From positions 37,219 through 101,218 of the forward strand of contig MEUB01000017.1 in NCBI GenBank assembly GCA_001771535.1: a stretch of DNA of 64,000 bases, in the 5' to 3' direction. Below are positions 7,442 to 15,184 of the stretch, one piece after another. This DNA comes from a candidate division WOR-1 bacterium RIFOXYB2_FULL_37_13 (lineage in GTDB: Bacteria > Margulisbacteria > WOR-1 > XYC2-FULL-46-14 > XYC2-FULL-37-10). The position numbers and the translations under genes were made by a program. The notes under the pieces are model-generated. The model was not told the DNA's origin, made no database searches, and was given only the letters and a program-made list of their open reading frames with translations. Every line of letters starts with the position of its first letter. The first letter of the stretch is position 1.

Positions 7442-8210
7442 TTTAAATCAAATAGAAGAATATTTTGAAAAAAACCTAACTAGGATTAATCCTAAAGGAG
7501 TTATCATTGAATATTTGCAATATGAGGTTTTAGATTCTCTTTTCAAGCAAAGGGGCAGTGAAAATTTAAGCTTTATTGGAGGAACCGCGATAAGAATTAT
7601 TCATAACAGCCAAAGATTTTCGGAGGATTTAGATTTTGACAATTTTGGCTTGAATTATAATGAATTTAAAGAGATTATGGCTAGAGCACTTAAAGAACTT
7701 GAACTTAAAGGCTTTTCTGTTGAGGAGAGATTTTTATCAAAAGATAAAAATTATCATTGTTATATAAAATTTAAAGATATTCTCCAGAGCTTTGACATAG
7801 CAAAAGATAAGAAAGAAAAGATTTTTTTAAGCATTGATGTCGAGAAGAAAGAAAAAATAGGTCAATCGGAACTTAAAATAATAAATAAGTTTGGTGTTTT
7901 TAGGAAAATACCTGTGAATCTTCCGCAAGTGCTTTTGTCGCAAAAGCTTTTGGCTATTCTTTTTAGGAAAAGGGAAAAAGGGAGAGATTTTTATGATACC
8001 TCATTTCTTTCCGCAAAAACCAAGCCTGATTATGAATATATAGAAAAAATAACGGGGTTGGATAAACAGGAATTTATAGATAAAATTAAGACAAAATGTG
8101 CCAAGTTGAATTTCAAGCATTTAGCAAACGATGTTGAACCTTTTCTTTTTGATGTACAGAAGAAAGACAGGGTTTTGGACTTTAAAGAGGAACTTGATAA
8201 TATTTTATAA
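7434..8210 (+). CDS. AbiEii-like nucleotidyltransferase toxin, module 1
   Basis: A 258-residue DNA-polymerase-beta-fold nucleotidyltransferase of the AbiEii/AbiGii toxin family. The family motifs are present: GGTAIRII (motif I), FSEDLDFD (motif II with the metal-binding aspartates) and REKGRDFYD (motifs III-IV). Related toxins transfer nucleotides to tRNA or other targets and stop growth; the target here is unknown. The ATG at 7434 overlaps the AbiEi stop by 8 nt and has GAGGCAGG just upstream. An in-frame start at 7416 lies deeper in the antitoxin gene and is less likely. It ends shortly before the hairpin terminator at 8219. Confidence 0.88.
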   Translation: MLNLNQIEEYFEKNLTRINPKGVIIEYLQYEVLDSLFKQRGSENLSFIGGTAIRIIHNSQRFSEDLDFDNFGLNYNEFKEIMARALKELELKGFSVEERFLSKDKNYHCYIKFKDILQSFDIAKDKKEKIFLSIDVEKKEKIGQSELKIINKFGVFRKIPVNLPQVLLSQKLLAILFRKREKGRDFYDTSFLSAKTKPDYEYIEKITGLDKQEFIDKIKTKCAKLNFKHLANDVEPFLFDVQKKDRVLDFKEELDNIL

Positions 8211-8218
8211 AACAAAAA

Positions 8219-8243
8219 GCCCGCCAGAATCTGACGGGCTTTT
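8219..8243. terminator. Bidirectional intrinsic terminator between AbiEii-1 and the 181-residue gene
   Basis: GCCCGCCAG (8219-8227) pairs with CTGACGGGC (8231-8239), with an A-run before and TTTT after. It serves the plus-strand toxin gene and the convergent minus-strand gene that ends at 8251. The stem copies the one at 6211. Confidence 0.8.
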
Positions 8244-8250
8244 AAAATGA

Positions 8251-8796
8251 TTATTTTGCCGAAAGATGTTGTTTTCTCTTGGCAACTTCTTCAAGCTGGG
8301 CGCTTATATAAGCAAAGTTATCCAAAAGTGCCTCATGGTTTTGACGAATTTTATCTAGTCTGTCAGCGGCTGATTCACCTGCAGTAATCGTCCCGTCCCC
8401 TGCGATATTTTCCAATAGTTCTTCTTTGGTGATTGGAACCTTCTCCCCGCTGTTGGTATAAAGCTCAAGGGAATACTCATGGTCTTTCAAAAAACCAGCT
8501 ATGGCTTCCTGCCTAAGTCCCATAAAGGTGCCAATTCTTACCGGTTTTTTGTCTACTGTTATTTCGAGCGGCGCATGTCCACGAAAATGTGAAAGTTCCA
8601 TCTCCCAAAGGTTGGGTTCGCCACCGCCATACCCATCAGCTCCAAAGGCAGGCTCCCACCCTATTTCCTTGTACAAGCCTGGATTTTTTTCAGGCGGGAG
8701 TATATGCTCCACTCTATCTTCCCATTCGCGCCTTCGACAAGATGCTATCTGTTGAGGTAATACACCAAAGAGTCTTGGGGTTTTTGTTATTTCCAT
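8251..8796 (-). CDS. Unknown 181-residue protein divergent from AbiE module 2
   Basis: Not recognised. The start is firm: AAAGGAGGTGA, a nearly perfect ribosome site, lies 8 nt before the ATG. The protein has an arginine- and proline-rich N-terminus (residues 1-40), a glycine-rich middle (GADGYGGGEPN, about 53-63), a beta-rich centre and a C-terminal coiled-coil-like helix (residues 135-180). It lacks a signal peptide. It occupies the same divergent position as the orphan genes at 6274 and 12342. Its -35 matches the CGATA-class promoters, with AGATATAA at the usual 15-nt distance. Confidence 0.65.
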   Translation of the reverse strand: MEITKTPRLFGVLPQQIASCRRREWEDRVEHILPPEKNPGLYKEIGWEPAFGADGYGGGEPNLWEMELSHFRGHAPLEITVDKKPVRIGTFMGLRQEAIAGFLKDHEYSLELYTNSGEKVPITKEELLENIAGDGTITAGESAADRLDKIRQNHEALLDNFAYISAQLEEVAKRKQHLSAK

Positions 8797-8822
8797 AATA
8801 AAATCACCTCCTTTAATTGTTT

Positions 8823-8850
8823 TATATCTATCAGCCCCCTGAAAAATTTC
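8823..8850 (-). promoter_or_regulatory. CGATA-class promoter variant for the 181-residue gene
   Basis: On the minus strand GAAATT (8850-8845), 15 nt and AGATATAA. This differs from the consensus CGATA by one base. The spacer contains a run of five G. Confidence 0.4.
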
Positions 8851-8866
8851 AAGTGAATTTCATGGG

Positions 8867-8916
8867 TTGACAGGTTTGTTTCAGTTAAGTATAATATTGT
8901 TTACCTTAAGTGAAAC
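8867..8916 (+). promoter_or_regulatory. Promoter and palindromic operator of AbiE module 2
   Basis: TTGACA (8867-8872), exactly 17 nt and TATAAT (8890-8895). GTTTCAGTTAAG (8878-8889) and CTTAAGTGAAAC (8905-8916) form an inverted repeat, 11 of 12 complementary, that brackets the -10 box and the predicted start site. Confidence 0.75.
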
Positions 8917-8917
8917 A

Positions 8918-9556
8918 ATGCGATTTGAAGAAATAGATCAAAATATTCCCTTTATAAAAAAGGAGAATTTTAGGCTTTTGTTCCCCGAAATAAAGCCTAG
9001 TTCGTTTACGCAAAATATAAAAAATTGGATAAAAACAGGTAAGATTGCTCCTTTAAAACGAGGTTTTTATGTTTTTAAACATTATTGGAATAATTGCGCT
9101 GATAAAGATAATTATTTAGGCTATTTGGCAGGGATGCTATATACCCCATCATATGTAAGCCGAGAAACAATCCTTGCAAAATATGGAATGCTAACAGAAG
9201 CTGTTTATGGAATATCTTCCGTAAGCATTAAAACAACTAGAGTTTTTAAATCGGATTTATCAATTTTTACTTATTCCAAAATCAAAGAGGCTCTTTTTGG
9301 CGGATTTGTTGAAGGCGCTTTTATGGGCAATAAATATTATATAGCAACCAAAGCCAAGGCCTTATTTGATTATTTATATTTTTACAAAAGAAGGATGAAA
9401 AATATAACAGAAAAAGCTATAGACGAATTAAGAATAAATTTTGAAGTTATGAAGAATTCCGATTGGAAAGAATTTAGAAAATATTTAAAACTAGCAGAAG
9501 ATAAAGCTCTTGATAAAATTTATAGCCTTATAATAAAAGGAGAAAAACTTGCTTGA
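8918..9556 (+). CDS. AbiEi-like antitoxin/transcriptional repressor, module 2
   Basis: A 212-residue AbiEi-class protein. The ATG at 8918 is chosen because an upstream in-frame start at 8867 would lie within the -35 box. The N-terminal winged-helix region ends in LKRGFYVF (a wing shared with LKKGFYTS in module 3). The central SPSYVSRETILAKYG and the VSIKTTRVFKSD segment align with the other two modules. The C-terminal half is rich in Lys and helical. It overlaps the toxin gene by 8 nt, just as in module 1. The role as repressor and antitoxin is inferred from the family. Confidence 0.83.
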   Translation: MRFEEIDQNIPFIKKENFRLLFPEIKPSSFTQNIKNWIKTGKIAPLKRGFYVFKHYWNNCADKDNYLGYLAGMLYTPSYVSRETILAKYGMLTEAVYGISSVSIKTTRVFKSDLSIFTYSKIKEALFGGFVEGAFMGNKYYIATKAKALFDYLYFYKRRMKNITEKAIDELRINFEVMKNSDWKEFRKYLKLAEDKALDKIYSLIIKGEKLA

Positions 9557-10406
9557 ACAACTAAAAATATTTGTAAACGTTTTAAGGGCAAAAAAGATGC
9601 ATAATGATTACATTATCAATGCCTTAAAGGAATACCTGCAAATCAGGCTTTTGGATTTTATATATAACAACAAAAAATACAATGAAAAGCTTATTTTTAC
9701 AGGCGGCACATGTCTAAGATTTTGCTTTAACCTCCCACGACTTTCTGAGGATTTAGATTTTGATTTTGAAGATAGTTTAAATATTATAAACCTTAAAGAT
9801 GAAATTGTGGATTATTTCAAAAAATCCTTAAAAATGCCGCAAGTATCCGCTTCAATAAAAGGCAAAAATAAAAAAATTTATTTGAAATTTCAAATACTCA
9901 AAGGACTCGACCTTTCTTTTGGCGGCTCTAAAATTTTATTTCTAAAAGTTGAAACATCTAAAACTCCTCATGCAACAAAAAAAATTGAACTATCCCTAAT
10001 TAATAAAGATGGCCTTTATTTTTACATAAGAAGATATTCTCTTCCTGATCTTATGAGCGGGAAGATATCCGCGTTTTTAAATCGGTCATTCTTTAAAGGA
10101 AAAGATAATGAAATAGATTTCAAAGGTCGCGATGCTTTTGATTTGATTTGGTATATGGGACAAAATATCATCCCAAATTATGAAAAATTGGGAATTTTAT
10201 TAAAAGCCAGTAAATATAAGAATTTAAACCCACAAGAACTTTTAATAGAAATTGGAAAAAAGTTGAAATCTCTTAAAATTCAACACTTAAAGTCTGACCT
10301 TTTCCAATTTATTGAAAATCCTAAACTATTAGACCAATTTTTGACCAATTATTTAATAATTTTTGACCAATATTATTTGGCACAAAAAACTGAAGAAAGG
10401 AAATAA
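9549..10406 (+). CDS. AbiEii-like nucleotidyltransferase toxin, module 2
   Basis: A 285-residue AbiEii-family nucleotidyltransferase. Motif I is FTGGTCLRFCF, motif II LSEDLDFDFED, and KGRDAFDLIWY carries the later catalytic Lys/Asp motif. The start is a TTG preceded by AAAGGAG 10 nt upstream; the TTGCTTGA overlap with the antitoxin stop mirrors ATGCTTAA in module 1, so the junction is conserved. The C-terminus is a helical domain ending in a charged tail. nadC begins 8 nt later, so read-through into nadC is likely. Confidence 0.86.
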   Translation: MLEQLKIFVNVLRAKKMHNDYIINALKEYLQIRLLDFIYNNKKYNEKLIFTGGTCLRFCFNLPRLSEDLDFDFEDSLNIINLKDEIVDYFKKSLKMPQVSASIKGKNKKIYLKFQILKGLDLSFGGSKILFLKVETSKTPHATKKIELSLINKDGLYFYIRRYSLPDLMSGKISAFLNRSFFKGKDNEIDFKGRDAFDLIWYMGQNIIPNYEKLGILLKASKYKNLNPQELLIEIGKKLKSLKIQHLKSDLFQFIENPKLLDQFLTNYLIIFDQYYLAQKTEERK

Positions 10407-10414
10407 CTTCTTAT

Positions 10415-11263
10415 ATGCAAATAAAAAAAACTCGAAACAATTCAATAAAAACTTTAATAAAAATGGCATTAGCCGAGGATCTCGGATCCGGCGATATTAC
10501 AACAGATTCTATTGTAGATAGAAAGAAAGTTGTAACAGCTGAATTTAGAGCCAAAGAGGACGGCATTATTGCCGGGTTTCCTATGGCGCAGATGGTTTTT
10601 GAGGTTTTGGATAAGAAAGTAAAGTTATCTGCGAAAGTTTCTGATGGGCATAAAGTAAAAAAAGGACAAGTTTTTGCAACCATTACAGGCCCTGCTCATT
10701 CTGTTCTAAAAGGGGAGCGTCTTGCGTTGAATTTTCTGCAAAGGATGTCTGGCATTGCGACTTTAACTTCTAAATATGTCGAGGCTGTGAAAGGGACAAA
10801 CGCGAAAATTTTAGATACCCGCAAAACTACCCCTCTTTGGCGAAAAGCTGAAAAGCAGGCTGTTTTGGCCGGGGGAGGAGAAAATCATAGATTTGGGCTT
10901 TATGATGCCGTTCTCATAAAAGACAACCATATAAAATTTGCTGGTGGGATTGATTTTGCTATCGCAAAAGTTAAAAGCAAAAAGAAAAAAGTAAGTTTTG
11001 TGGAAGTTGAAGCTAAAAATTTGGAGGAAGTTCGCAAAGCAATAGAGGCTGGAATTGATAGAATTCTTTTAGATAACATGAATTTACATGACTTAAAAGA
11101 GGCGGTCAAAATCTGCAAAAAATATCATGTTTCAACTGAAGCATCAGGGAATGTTTCTCTTGACAATGTCAGAAAAATTGCGCAAACAGGAGCCAACTTT
11201 ATTTCTGTCGGAGCATTAACTCATTCTGCGAAGGCACTCGATATCAGCTTAAAAATTGTATGA
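10415..11263 (+). CDS. nadC: Nicotinate-nucleotide pyrophosphorylase (quinolinate phosphoribosyltransferase)
   Basis: A 282-residue NadC, which converts quinolinate and PRPP into nicotinate mononucleotide in de novo NAD synthesis. Family motifs are clear: AEDLGSGDITTDSI near the N-terminus, LNFLQRMSGIAT, the PRPP/quinolinate loop DTRKTTPLWRKAEKQAV, GGGENHRFGLYDAVLIKDNH, and VEVEAKN with LLDNM near the C-terminus. Length is normal. The ribosome site GAAAGGAAA precedes the ATG. It follows AbiEii-2 by 8 nt, so a housekeeping NAD gene sits downstream of a toxin cassette. No nadA or nadB lies nearby. Confidence 0.95.
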   Translation: MQIKKTRNNSIKTLIKMALAEDLGSGDITTDSIVDRKKVVTAEFRAKEDGIIAGFPMAQMVFEVLDKKVKLSAKVSDGHKVKKGQVFATITGPAHSVLKGERLALNFLQRMSGIATLTSKYVEAVKGTNAKILDTRKTTPLWRKAEKQAVLAGGGENHRFGLYDAVLIKDNHIKFAGGIDFAIAKVKSKKKKVSFVEVEAKNLEEVRKAIEAGIDRILLDNMNLHDLKEAVKICKKYHVSTEASGNVSLDNVRKIAQTGANFISVGALTHSAKALDISLKIV

Positions 11264-12234
11264 CCAAAATTATTTTGAGCCTGATTTTTTTGCTTCTTCT
11301 TTTCCTTGTTGTTCCTGTTTTTTCTGATACAGCGGATACTCGCGCTGATGAGATAATAAAAGAGATTATTCTGCCAGAGTATAACGATTTTGAGAGAGCT
11401 CTTGCCATTCACGATTACATTGTTCTACACAGCAAATATGACTGGGATAGTTTTATAAGCGGAACGATACCTCCTGAATCTTACACAGCTTACGGGATTT
11501 TAAATCTTGGAGTAGGTGTTTGCGCGGGATATGCTGAAGCGGTCAAACTGCTTCTCGACAAAGCGGGGGTTGAAAATATTATCATTTCAGGAAGGGCAGA
11601 GGGACCTAACGGATGGGATAACCACGCCTGGAATCTGGTTAAAATAAAAGGGGACTGGTACCACATGGATACGACATGGGATGACATGATGGTAAAGCCA
11701 AACGAGAGGGAAGAGGCGCGGTACAATATTTTTCTAATTGATGATTATAGTATTTCTCTTATAGGAAATCGCGAGTGGAATCGTGAAAGCTATCCAAAAG
11801 CCGACAGTCAGAAGTTTTCTTACATGCATGCCATAAAAGTTGACGGAGGGGTTTCTAAAAACGCCTATTTTAAATATGGCAACTGGATCGAATTTTACAA
11901 ACTTGAAAAAGTGGAATATAACGGGAAGTATGTTGATGGAGGGAAAGTTTCTTGTGATAAAATATGGAGAATAGAACTAACTTCCAATTATAATGTTTCT
12001 AAATTTCTTCAAAGTGTTATGGTTATTTCTGTCAGATGGGGAGTTTATGATTATTATGCTTGGGAGCGCATTCCTGTCAAAGTAGAGCTTTTAGAAGATA
12101 AGAAAACTGTGATTATTTCACCTCTTGAAGGCGGCTATCAACTCGGCTTCTACTGGCTATTCATCAGTCGATACGGATTTGTTGATACAGAATCAAACAA
12201 GCCGATTAAGATGGGTTTTGAAGTTGTTAAATGA
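11260..12234 (+). CDS. Exported transglutaminase-like (cysteine protease fold) protein
   Basis: A 324-residue protein beginning with a strong signal peptide (MTKIILSLIFLLLLFLVVPVFS). Residues 40-170 form a transglutaminase-like domain with the Cys-His-Asp triad visible: GVGVCAGYAEA, WDNHAWN and MDTTWDD. Bacterial members of this type often act as proteases or amide-modifying enzymes in the periplasm; the substrate is unknown. The C-terminal 130 residues are beta-rich and unplaced. It overlaps nadC by 4 nt (ATGA), so both are cotranscribed, though there is no obvious functional link. Confidence 0.87.
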   Translation: MTKIILSLIFLLLLFLVVPVFSDTADTRADEIIKEIILPEYNDFERALAIHDYIVLHSKYDWDSFISGTIPPESYTAYGILNLGVGVCAGYAEAVKLLLDKAGVENIIISGRAEGPNGWDNHAWNLVKIKGDWYHMDTTWDDMMVKPNEREEARYNIFLIDDYSISLIGNREWNRESYPKADSQKFSYMHAIKVDGGVSKNAYFKYGNWIEFYKLEKVEYNGKYVDGGKVSCDKIWRIELTSNYNVSKFLQSVMVISVRWGVYDYYAWERIPVKVELLEDKKTVIISPLEGGYQLGFYWLFISRYGFVDTESNKPIKMGFEVVK

Positions 12235-12341
12235 GCCCCGATTATTCACGGACGAACAAATAATTTTTTCTAAAGTGCAAGAGACGGCTATAGGTATAAC
12301 TAATCGGAGTTAACTATTCAGATAATGTTAACTTCAAGACA

Positions 12342-12899
12342 TCAATCGTCAACAAGCATTAATTCATACAAAGATAGCTCAAAAGGTATTTTAGTTAATT
12401 TGATTCCACCTGAATTTTTTAAATCAAAAAAGATTCTAGGGTGTGCATCGGCCTCGCTTTCTCCCAACCAATAGTTAACAGTTCCATTGCTTTGCAAATG
12501 ATTTCTTATAAACCTTGCGAAATCTTGTGGAGCTCCATTTAAAAATAATGAGTATCCCTCTGTCCTATCTGTTGTTTTTTTACCTACAAATCCATAGCTT
12601 TTTCTTAAAAGAGACTGAATCTCACCATCCACTCTGCCGTGCCAATAACCTTCTACGCTTATCTTTTCATTTATTGCAAAAGCTTGATGTATAGCAAAAT
12701 TTGCGCAATGAACATTAAATCTAACGCCGCGATTAACAGGTTTCAAGGCGGTTTCCGCGACTTTAAGTTCTTGAGCTAATGTTGGTCTTATTGTAGAAGA
12801 GTTGCCAATAAGCACTCCCCTTGGTTTCTTATAAAATCTGCCATAATATTTACTATTATGATACTCGCCAATTACAACTTGATAACTTTTTACTGTCAT
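12342..12899 (-). CDS. Unknown 185-residue protein divergent from AbiE module 3
   Basis: Not recognised. The start is supported by AAAGGAGC 7 nt before the ATG. The protein has no signal peptide and looks like a mixed alpha/beta domain, with HCANFAIHQAF near residue 65, EGYWHGRVDGEI near 82 and DAHPRIFFDL near 153; the repeated histidines could bind metal, but this is a guess. It is the third orphan gene divergent from an AbiE pair. Its promoter (GAAATT, 15 nt containing twelve A, CGATAAC) is a good member of the CGATA class. Confidence 0.65.
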   Translation of the reverse strand: MTVKSYQVVIGEYHNSKYYGRFYKKPRGVLIGNSSTIRPTLAQELKVAETALKPVNRGVRFNVHCANFAIHQAFAINEKISVEGYWHGRVDGEIQSLLRKSYGFVGKKTTDRTEGYSLFLNGAPQDFARFIRNHLQSNGTVNYWLGESEADAHPRIFFDLKNSGGIKLTKIPFELSLYELMLVDD

Positions 12900-12967
12900 T
12901 TTCTTTTGCTCCTTTAATTTTCAACTAAAAAGCTTATGCTGATTGCTAGTCCAGTTTCTTATTTTGT

Positions 12968-12993
12968 TATCGTTTTTTTTTTTTGAAAATTTC
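12968..12993 (-). promoter_or_regulatory. CGATA-class promoter with a poly-A spacer
   Basis: On the minus strand GAAATT (12993-12988), 15 nt and CGATAAC (from 12972 down). The spacer contains twelve consecutive A, which makes its length prone to change by slippage. Confidence 0.55.
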
Positions 12994-12996
12994 AGC

Positions 12997-13046
12997 TTGA
13001 CTTTGATGTTTCTAATAGTATACTGTTGCAGTATATTATGAGAAAC
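12997..13046 (+). promoter_or_regulatory. Promoter and palindromic operator of AbiE module 3
   Basis: TTGACT (12997-13002), 16 nt and TATACT (13019-13024). GTTTCTAATAGTATAC (13008-13023) and GTATATTATGAGAAAC (13031-13046) are complementary at 14 of 16 positions and straddle the -10 box and the ATG at 13038. Confidence 0.75.
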
Positions 13047-13685
13047 GGTGTAAAATCAAAAATCAGCGAGATAGTTTCATTGGTAGAGAAACTGCCTTAT
13101 TTTACTTTGGATAATCTGATTGGATTAAGTAAAAATAAAAATTATCTTAAAATACTTCTTTCTCGTTATCAAAAAGCAGGGAAACTTATTCGCTTGAAGA
13201 AAGGATTTTATACCTCTAAATCATATGTTGACGCTGTCCAAAAATCAGATGGTTTTTCGCCATACATTGAATTTGTTTCGAACCTTTTGTGCGAGCCGTC
13301 ATATTTGAGTTTAGAGTATGTACTCTACGAGCATAATATATTGACAGATGTGCCTGTGAATTTTACATCCATCACAAAAAACAAAACCAACCGTTTTATA
13401 AATAAATTCGGCAATTTTTTCTACCATAAGATAAGTAGTCGTCTTTTTTGCGGTTTTAACATATTGAAAAAGGGCGGTCTTATAATTTATAAAGCGACAA
13501 AGGCCAAGGCTCTTTTTGATTATATATATTTGAGGAAGAATGTTTTGACAACTGAAGATTCTATCAAAGAACTGCGTTTGAATTTAAATGATTTTAGCGA
13601 AAAAGATTTAAAAGAATTTAAAAAATACATTAAAATGGAAAAATCAAAAAAATTAAGAAGCATTACAGGATTTATTTTTAAGTAA
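13038..13685 (+). CDS. AbiEi-like antitoxin/transcriptional repressor, module 3
   Basis: A 215-residue AbiEi-class protein. I use the ATG at 13038; a TTG at 13026 directly abuts the -10 box. The N-terminal winged helix ends with LKKGFYTSKSY. The middle has EPSYLSLEYVLYEHNIL and TSITKNKTNRFINKFGNFFYH, which align with the antitoxins of modules 1 and 2. The segment KATKAKALFDYIY closely matches TKAKALFDYLYF of module 2, so modules 2 and 3 are the closer pair. The predicted role is autorepression plus toxin control. Confidence 0.84.
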   Translation: MRNGVKSKISEIVSLVEKLPYFTLDNLIGLSKNKNYLKILLSRYQKAGKLIRLKKGFYTSKSYVDAVQKSDGFSPYIEFVSNLLCEPSYLSLEYVLYEHNILTDVPVNFTSITKNKTNRFINKFGNFFYHKISSRLFCGFNILKKGGLIIYKATKAKALFDYIYLRKNVLTTEDSIKELRLNLNDFSEKDLKEFKKYIKMEKSKKLRSITGFIFK

Positions 13686-13688
13686 TTT

Positions 13689-14513
13689 ATGGAAGCCACA
13701 AAAGATTTATTGAAAAATTTGATACAAACTGCAGAATCGCAGAACAATGTTTTTAAAAGAAATATTTTAAAAGAACATTTACAGCTTCTGATATTGGATT
13801 TTATGTATTCCAGTTCAAAATACAGTGAACTTATTTTCTATGGAGGTTCCTGCTTAAAGCATTGTTTTAACCTGCAAAGGCTTTCTGAAGATTTGGATTT
13901 TGTTGATGTAAAAAAAGAAATTAAGTTATCAGAGTTAGCAAGGGATATTGAAAGGTATTTCAAAGAAAAGACCGACTTGCATTTAACTGCGGCTATCCAG
14001 AAATTTAGGATATATTTAAAATTTCCCATATTGCATGAATTAAAATTGTCGGAGAAGGGTGGATCTGATTTTCTGTTTTTAAAGGTAGAAGTTTTTAATG
14101 ATTTTACATGTAAGGAATATACGACCCGGATTATTCCCATATTTAAGCAAAACAAATCAATTTTAATAAAAACATTTGATCTCCCAACCTTAATGGCTAC
14201 AAAAATTATGGCAATTTTTCATCGCAAATGGGAAAAAAGAGATAAAAAGGGCAATATATTGGCGAGCGTAAAAGGAAGAGACTATTTTGATTTGATGTGG
14301 TATTTACAGAAAAAAATTAAGCCAAATATAAAATGTTTAAAAGGAATTAAAGATGAAAAAATGCTTAAAGAAGAACTTTTAACAGCTATTTCAAAAATTG
14401 ATACAAGAAGTATCGCGTTTGATTTGGAAGCGCTTATCGGAGATATGAATTTTGTGCATAATTTAAGCGGCAACATTAAAGAAATTTTAAAACAAGAGAT
14501 ATTGAACATATAA
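13689..14513 (+). CDS. AbiEii-like nucleotidyltransferase toxin, module 3
   Basis: A 274-residue AbiEii-family protein. Motif I is YGGSCLKHCF (GGS with Lys instead of GGT with Arg), motif II LSEDLDFVDV, and VKGRDYFDLMWY holds the later catalytic residues. Unlike modules 1 and 2 it does not overlap the antitoxin gene but starts 3 nt after its stop. The ribosome site is weak. The nucleotidyltransferase core is intact, so I see no sign of decay. The frame stays open past the stop into the next reading frame at 14514. Confidence 0.86.
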   Translation: MEATKDLLKNLIQTAESQNNVFKRNILKEHLQLLILDFMYSSSKYSELIFYGGSCLKHCFNLQRLSEDLDFVDVKKEIKLSELARDIERYFKEKTDLHLTAAIQKFRIYLKFPILHELKLSEKGGSDFLFLKVEVFNDFTCKEYTTRIIPIFKQNKSILIKTFDLPTLMATKIMAIFHRKWEKRDKKGNILASVKGRDYFDLMWYLQKKIKPNIKCLKGIKDEKMLKEELLTAISKIDTRSIAFDLEALIGDMNFVHNLSGNIKEILKQEILNI

Positions 14514-14792
14514 AATCGTGCTATAAATTTTGCAAGAGAAATTGGCAAAATTTCAGGTGATTTTGAAATCGCAGAAATAATTGGAATCTTACGGGCAAAA
14601 GGTTGTGAAGAAATTAGAATAATACGCGCTATGGCGAAGAACTACCACCTTGTAAGAGAAGCTATTATATCTGACAAATTATCAGTTAGGGATCTTCTAA
14701 CAACAATAGTTGCGTTTTATCGTAGCGATACTCGAGATGAAGAAATCATACCTAGTAAATTAAGAGCTTTAGGCTGTTCAGAAAAAAAATAA
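14514..14792 (+). CDS. Uncertain 92-codon frame without a standard start, coupled to the next gene
   Basis: The frame directly after the AbiEii-3 stop is open for 92 codons and reads as a sensible protein (FAREIGKISGDFEIAEIIG, then RAKGCEEIRIIRAMAKNYH). It has no ATG, GTG or TTG near its beginning; the first ATG is at 14631, which would give 53 residues. Its stop overlaps the next start (TAATG), as in coupled genes. It may start at an ATT, be read through the AbiEii-3 stop, or be the remnant of a longer gene whose 5' end was replaced when module 3 inserted. Short helical units with conserved leucines suggest an alpha-repeat protein. Confidence 0.35.
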   Translation, partial: NRAINFAREIGKISGDFEIAEIIGILRAKGCEEIRIIRAMAKNYHLVREAIISDKLSVRDLLTTIVAFYRSDTRDEEIIPSKLRALGCSEKK

Positions 14793-15112
14793 TGATTGCT
14801 GCATCAAACAGTTATGATAGTATATTCAGATTAACTGCTGCAGACTCTAATGCTACACCGATTGACCGGCTTTTTGTTCTATCAAAAGACCATGATTTCA
14901 ATGTTGCAGAAGCAGCAATTGATAATTTAAGAAGAAAAAACATTCCGGAAGCTACAATAATGGAATCTGCCGCTAGCGGAGGAGGAAGAATGAGATTTCT
15001 GGTAGCGCGATCTTCAGAGACACCTATAGCGACCCTTGCTTATGATGGTTCTGGACAGACCGAAACAGCCCTTGCCGCAACAGACAACTTGTTAAAGCGA
15101 TTGTTTGAATAG
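14792..15112 (+). CDS. Small alpha-helical repeat protein, 106 residues
   Basis: Not recognised by name. Two segments look like repeats of each other: TPIDRLFVLSKDHDFNVAEA and TPIATLAYDGSGQTETALAA, each followed by a D-N-L helix. This pattern (T-P-x-x-x-L-A, then V/A-x-x-A-A-x-x-N-L) is typical of HEAT-like or variant leucine-rich repeats. The ATG overlaps the preceding stop by one base, so it is probably translated together with the frame at 14514. It may be the 3' half of an older, longer repeat protein. Confidence 0.5.
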   Translation: MIAASNSYDSIFRLTAADSNATPIDRLFVLSKDHDFNVAEAAIDNLRRKNIPEATIMESAASGGGRMRFLVARSSETPIATLAYDGSGQTETALAATDNLLKRLFE

Positions 15113-15166
15113 TTACTACATCCCACTCAAAAATGCGAAGAGTGGAGGGCTGGCTTTAGCTTGTGC

Positions 15167-15172
15167 TATAAT
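15167..15172 (+). promoter_or_regulatory. Extended -10 box for the UvrD-family gene
   Basis: TGCTATAAT, an extended -10 without a good -35. The ATG at 15185 is 12 nt downstream, so the leader is only a few bases long. Confidence 0.55.
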
Positions 15173-15184
15173 ACTTCTATTCCC

